A DNA stretch of 32,585 nt from Lachnospiraceae bacterium (GTDB taxonomy: Bacteria > Bacillota > Clostridia > Lachnospirales > Lachnospiraceae), in contig JAILLI010000170.1 of NCBI GenBank assembly GCA_024693225.1, positions 1-32,585 on the forward strand. Reading direction: 5' to 3'. The notes below the pieces were generated by a model. That model saw only the letters and a list, made by a program, of their open reading frames with translations, was not told the DNA's origin and did not search any database. Positions 29,936 to 32,585 of the stretch are shown here, one piece after another. Numbering within the stretch: the first letter of the stretch is position 1; each line of letters starts with the position of its first letter. The translations under genes and the position numbers were made by a program.

Positions 29936-30763
29936 TTAGCACTCACATCCGAGGATTATCCCGCCACGTTCTGCATAATAACTGCATAAACCTCTTGCAG
30001 GGACTATTTTTATATCGGTACAGCTGAAGATGGAGCGGATTTTCTCCGCTACGGCGTTGGCAAATTCAAGGCATTCCACATGGCATATCCTGATCTTGCC
30101 CTTGGTGAAACCGCTTGCCTTTAGCTGCTCTATGATCTTATCGATCATCCTGTTATTTCCGCGGCATTTACCTACCTGCTCGATAGTACCTTCATTACTG
30201 GCGGTACCGAGTATCTTTATGTTCATAAAGCCTATGGCAGAAGCTATGAGTTTGCTTACGCGGCCGTTTTGTGCCAGATTATGTAATGAGGAAAGGGAGA
30301 AGTAGAGTTTCAGTCTCTTTCTGTACCTTTCTATAGCAGTACATACTTCCTCGAATGTTTTCCCCTGACTTTTGAGTTCGGCCAGTTTTTCAAGTATAAG
30401 TACCATACCGGGGCCGGTGGAAAGGGAGTCGATCACGTATATCTTTGTATCCGGATGATCTTCGAGATACTGCTCACGTGCAACGTTTGCCCCTGAATAG
30501 GTACCGGAAAGCCCGCTGGTGATGGTCACACAGTATATCTCGTCCGCACCTTCAAAAGCTTTCCGCCATGCATCTATCGAAGGACAGGCGGTATAGGAAC
30601 GGTCGTGATAATCCTCGAGGTAGTCAAGTACCTCATGGACATTCAGGTTCTCATCATCAGTGTAGTTCTTTTCATCTGTTGATATGGAAAGGGGCACTGT
30701 CTCGAAACATATCCCGGGATATTCTTTTAAATCACACGCAGAATCAGCTATAAACTTAACCAT
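29936..30763 (-). CDS. DegV family fatty-acid-binding protein
   Basis: A 275-residue protein with the DegV layout: KFIADSACDL at the N-terminus, a TACPSIDAW loop, the ITSGLSGTYSGA motif at about 82-93, DSLSTGPGMVLIL at about 112-124, and LHNLAQNGRVSKL with GRVSK near 168-172. DegV/FakB proteins bind fatty acids and deliver them to a fatty acid kinase. No fakA is nearby. AAGGAG precedes the start. Confidence 0.93.
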   Translation of the reverse strand: MVKFIADSACDLKEYPGICFETVPLSISTDEKNYTDDENLNVHEVLDYLEDYHDRSYTACPSIDAWRKAFEGADEIYCVTITSGLSGTYSGANVAREQYLEDHPDTKIYVIDSLSTGPGMVLILEKLAELKSQGKTFEEVCTAIERYRKRLKLYFSLSSLHNLAQNGRVSKLIASAIGFMNIKILGTASNEGTIEQVGKCRGNNRMIDKIIEQLKASGFTKGKIRICHVECLEFANAVAEKIRSIFSCTDIKIVPARGLCSYYAERGGIILGCEC

Positions 30764-30793
30764 GACATCTCCTTTTTATCAAAACCTTACAAC

Positions 30794-30810
30794 GTAGTTT
30801 TTAATACTAC
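30794..30810. repeat. Inverted repeat upstream of degV
   Basis: GTAGT (30794-30798) and ACTAC (30806-30810), 7 bases apart, 31 bases upstream of the degV start. Possible operator. Confidence 0.35.
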
Positions 30811-30899
30811 ATATACCATAACATAAAACCGTATAGAATGCAATAAAGAAATAATAAAATTAATATTAAATCAATGATACAGGGATAAGTAATAATATA

Positions 30900-30928
30900 T
30901 TGACATTTCCTTTTATATGAAATATAAT
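30900..30928 (+). promoter_or_regulatory. Perfect consensus sigma-A promoter
   Basis: TTGACA (30900-30905), 17-base spacer, TATAAT (30923-30928). It directs the operon starting at 31035, through a ~100-base A-rich leader. Confidence 0.88.
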
Positions 30929-30936
30929 AAAAAACA

Positions 30937-31021
30937 ATAAAGAATAATAAAAAATAATAAAAGAAAATAAAAACCATAAAGAATAATAAAAATTGTCCCG
31001 GATAATAAAGAATGATAAAAG
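30937..31021 (+). repeat. A-rich leader with direct repeats
   Basis: ATAAAGAATAATAAAAA at 30937-30953 and 30976-30992, and the variant ATAAAGAATGATAAAAG at 31005-31021, within a nearly G-free leader. The only G+C-rich part is TTGTCCCGG at 30993-31001. It may be an expression-tuning tract or a leader recognised by a protein. Confidence 0.5.
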
Positions 31022-31034
31022 GAGAAAACAACAT

Positions 31035-32072
31035 ATGACCAATCCTTATAATTTAATATTTGGCAAGGAACCGGTACAGTTAATCCCGAGGAATGTTCAA
31101 AAGAACGAGGTTATAAATTCATTTCTGTCAGAACCGTGCGAGCAGCAGATTTATATGATCACAGGAATAAGAGGCTGCGGAAAAACTGTATTTATGACGG
31201 AAATAGCAAAAGAGATAGGAAATGAAAAAGACTGGATAGTGGTAGAATTAAACACACTGCGGGATATGCTGACCGATCTGGCAGCAGCTTTAGGAAGTGA
31301 AAACAACCTTGCAAAAATGTTTAAGAGTGCCAGTATTAATCTTTCCTTATTCGGTATTGGATTGGAAGTTAAAGACAGTGTTCCTATTTCCAGTATTCAG
31401 GTAGCTTTGGAAAAAATGCTTGAGAGCCTGAAAAAACATAATAAGAAAGTGCTTATATGTGTAGATGAGGTTACTGTAACCGAGCAGATGAAGATTTTTG
31501 CAGGAACGTTTCAGATTTTTATAAGAAAGGAATTACCGATTTTTTTGCTTATGACCGGTTTGTATGAAAATATTAACGGCCTGCAAAATGAGAAAAGCCT
31601 TACTTTTCTTTACAGGGCACCCAAGATAGAACTGAAGCCCTTAAACACCGGAAGTATTGCTGAAAACTATAAAAAAATATTTGCGTTGGATTTTGATACT
31701 TCCAATAAAATGGCGGCACTGACTAAAGGGTATTCATTCGCCTTTCAGGTTCTTGGACATTTTACATTTAAGGAAGATGGGGATTATAAAAAAGCATTAT
31801 CAGAATATAAACATTATCTTGAAGATTATGTTTATGAAAAGATAGTATCAGAAATGTCCTCAGGAGACAGGAAACTGGCATACGGAGTTGCAAAGTCAAA
31901 AAATGGCAAAGCGAAAGAGATAAAAGAATTGACGGCGATGTCGGATAATGAGTATTGTGTATACAGGGATCGTTTGGTAAAACGCGGTATTCTGGACGGG
32001 AGTGAACATGGTTATGTTCGTTTTACACTTCCGATGTTTGATGAATATATAATCCGAATAACGAACTATTAA
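31035..32072 (+). CDS. AAA-type ATPase, unknown role
   Basis: A 345-residue protein with Walker A GIRGCGKT at 44-51 and Walker B VLICVDEV at 139-146, plus a C-terminal winged-helix-like part (about 270-345). It resembles ATP-binding proteins of the AAA/archaeal ATPase group common in Clostridia chromosomes. ATG 31035 follows AAAGGAG; a longer frame from 30993 lies in the A-rich leader. It is followed by an HTH protein, a possible regulator pair. Function unknown. Confidence 0.75.
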   Translation: MTNPYNLIFGKEPVQLIPRNVQKNEVINSFLSEPCEQQIYMITGIRGCGKTVFMTEIAKEIGNEKDWIVVELNTLRDMLTDLAAALGSENNLAKMFKSASINLSLFGIGLEVKDSVPISSIQVALEKMLESLKKHNKKVLICVDEVTVTEQMKIFAGTFQIFIRKELPIFLLMTGLYENINGLQNEKSLTFLYRAPKIELKPLNTGSIAENYKKIFALDFDTSNKMAALTKGYSFAFQVLGHFTFKEDGDYKKALSEYKHYLEDYVYEKIVSEMSSGDRKLAYGVAKSKNGKAKEIKELTAMSDNEYCVYRDRLVKRGILDGSEHGYVRFTLPMFDEYIIRITNY

Positions 32073-32114
32073 GCATAGACGATAAATTATTACATAATGT
32101 ATGGGGTAAACTCT

Positions 32115-32555
32115 ATGAATGAGAAGGCTACGACACAGGAATTATGGGGAAAACTTTTTACTATGAGATCGGTAGAGGAATATCTGGATAAAACAGGAGA
32201 AAGCCGGTTCCCATTATTTTCCGAATATATTACTGCTCTTTGCGATGCAAAAGGGGAGAATGAGGAGAGCGTCATAAAACGCGGAAACATTGAATCTTCA
32301 TATGGGCACAGACTGTTTAAAGGCACCAGAAACCCTTCCAGGGATACAGTGATCCAGCTGGCCTTTGGCTTGGAACTTGACTCGGCAGGAGCACAGCAGC
32401 TTTTAAAGGTAGCCCGTGTTACAGCACTTCATCCGCGTGTTAAGAGGGATGCGGTTATAGCATACTGCCTTTATCATCATAAAGATTTTATGGAGACCCA
32501 GGAACTGTTGTATAAGAATAACCTTCCCACGATAGGAGGCGGACGGAGTGAATGA
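32115..32555 (+). CDS. Xre-like HTH protein
   Basis: A 146-residue protein with an Xre-type helix-turn-helix in the middle (about 55-95, KRGNIESSYGHRLFKGTRNP, SRDTVIQLAFGLEL) and a C-terminal helical part. ATG 32115 follows GGGGTAA at the right distance; 32097 has no ribosome site. It overlaps the next partial gene and may regulate it. Relatives stand before protein-kinase-like genes in Lachnospiraceae, a recollection that the window cannot confirm. Confidence 0.75.
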   Translation: MNEKATTQELWGKLFTMRSVEEYLDKTGESRFPLFSEYITALCDAKGENEESVIKRGNIESSYGHRLFKGTRNPSRDTVIQLAFGLELDSAGAQQLLKVARVTALHPRVKRDAVIAYCLYHHKDFMETQELLYKNNLPTIGGGRSE

Positions 32556-32585
32556 TGATATTTTGAAAGAAATATTGTCTGCTTA
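32548..32585 (+). CDS. Start of a further gene (cut by window edge)
   Basis: GTG at 32548 behind ATAGGAGG opens a frame (MNDDILKEILSA) to the window end, overlapping the HTH gene by 8 bases. An ATG at 32552 in another frame stops after four codons. Too short to identify. Confidence 0.6.
   Translation, partial: MNDDILKEILSA

Noticed and set aside
30937-31021. CRISPR-like or tandem repeat array
   Set aside because: Only three imperfect A-rich repeats with unequal spacing, no spacers of constant length and no cas genes.
30807-31034. Hydrophobic ORF on the - strand
   Set aside because: Poly-Phe/Tyr translation of an A+T-rich promoter and leader, no ribosome site.

Overview
The window is the late half of a temperate siphovirus prophage (bases 1 to about 28278) followed by about 4.3 kb of host chromosome. 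Gene content, moderate G+C, strong AGGAGG ribosome sites and the host genes (VanZ, DegV) point to a Gram-positive anaerobe of class Clostridia, probably Lachnospiraceae. This is inferred from family resemblance only. The phage genes all lie on the + strand. The left end of the prophage (integrase, repressor, replication) is outside the window.

Layout of the prophage: (1) 1-1890, a string of tiny overlapping genes, mostly zinc-ribbon or Cys-rich proteins, several joined by a repeated junction sequence. (2) 1972-4428, a putative metallopeptidase, a ParB-like/DNA methyltransferase and a short S-adenosylmethionine synthetase that could feed it. (3) 4453-9985, terminase small and large subunits, SPP1-type portal, a MuF head protein with an ADP-ribosyltransferase toxin-like domain, a possible immunity gene and a gp10-like protein. 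(4) 10191-14247, scaffold, major capsid protein with a C-terminal extension, connector, stopper and terminator proteins, and the tail tube. (5) 14271-21806, tail assembly chaperones with a T TTT TTT -1 frameshift site, tape measure, distal tail, large tail protein and accessory tail genes. (6) 21820-22030, a non-coding stretch that folds like a structured RNA with tRNA-like ends. (7) 22055-23951, lysis genes and an HTH protein. (8) 24053-27124, an accessory cassette (papain-like protease, Asn/Tyr/Pro-rich protein, Gly/Cys-rich protein, beta-rich protein, Arg-Tyr repeat protein). (9) 27188-28165, small genes behind their own consensus promoter. (10) 28234-28278, the 3' half of a tRNA-Lys(UUU) gene, which marks the right attachment site.

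Two promoter-leader-terminator units (1747-1962 and 9982-10129) stand inside the late region, in front of the metallopeptidase/methyltransferase genes and in front of the scaffold/capsid genes. Their leaders share a conserved motif, and their hairpins show compensatory base changes. They look like two copies of one regulatory RNA element controlling late transcription.

The host part holds a perfect bidirectional terminator, vanZ-like, a membrane protein and degV genes on the - strand, then a + strand operon with a perfect TTGACA-17-TATAAT promoter, an A-rich repeated leader, an AAA-type ATPase, an HTH protein and the start of one more gene.
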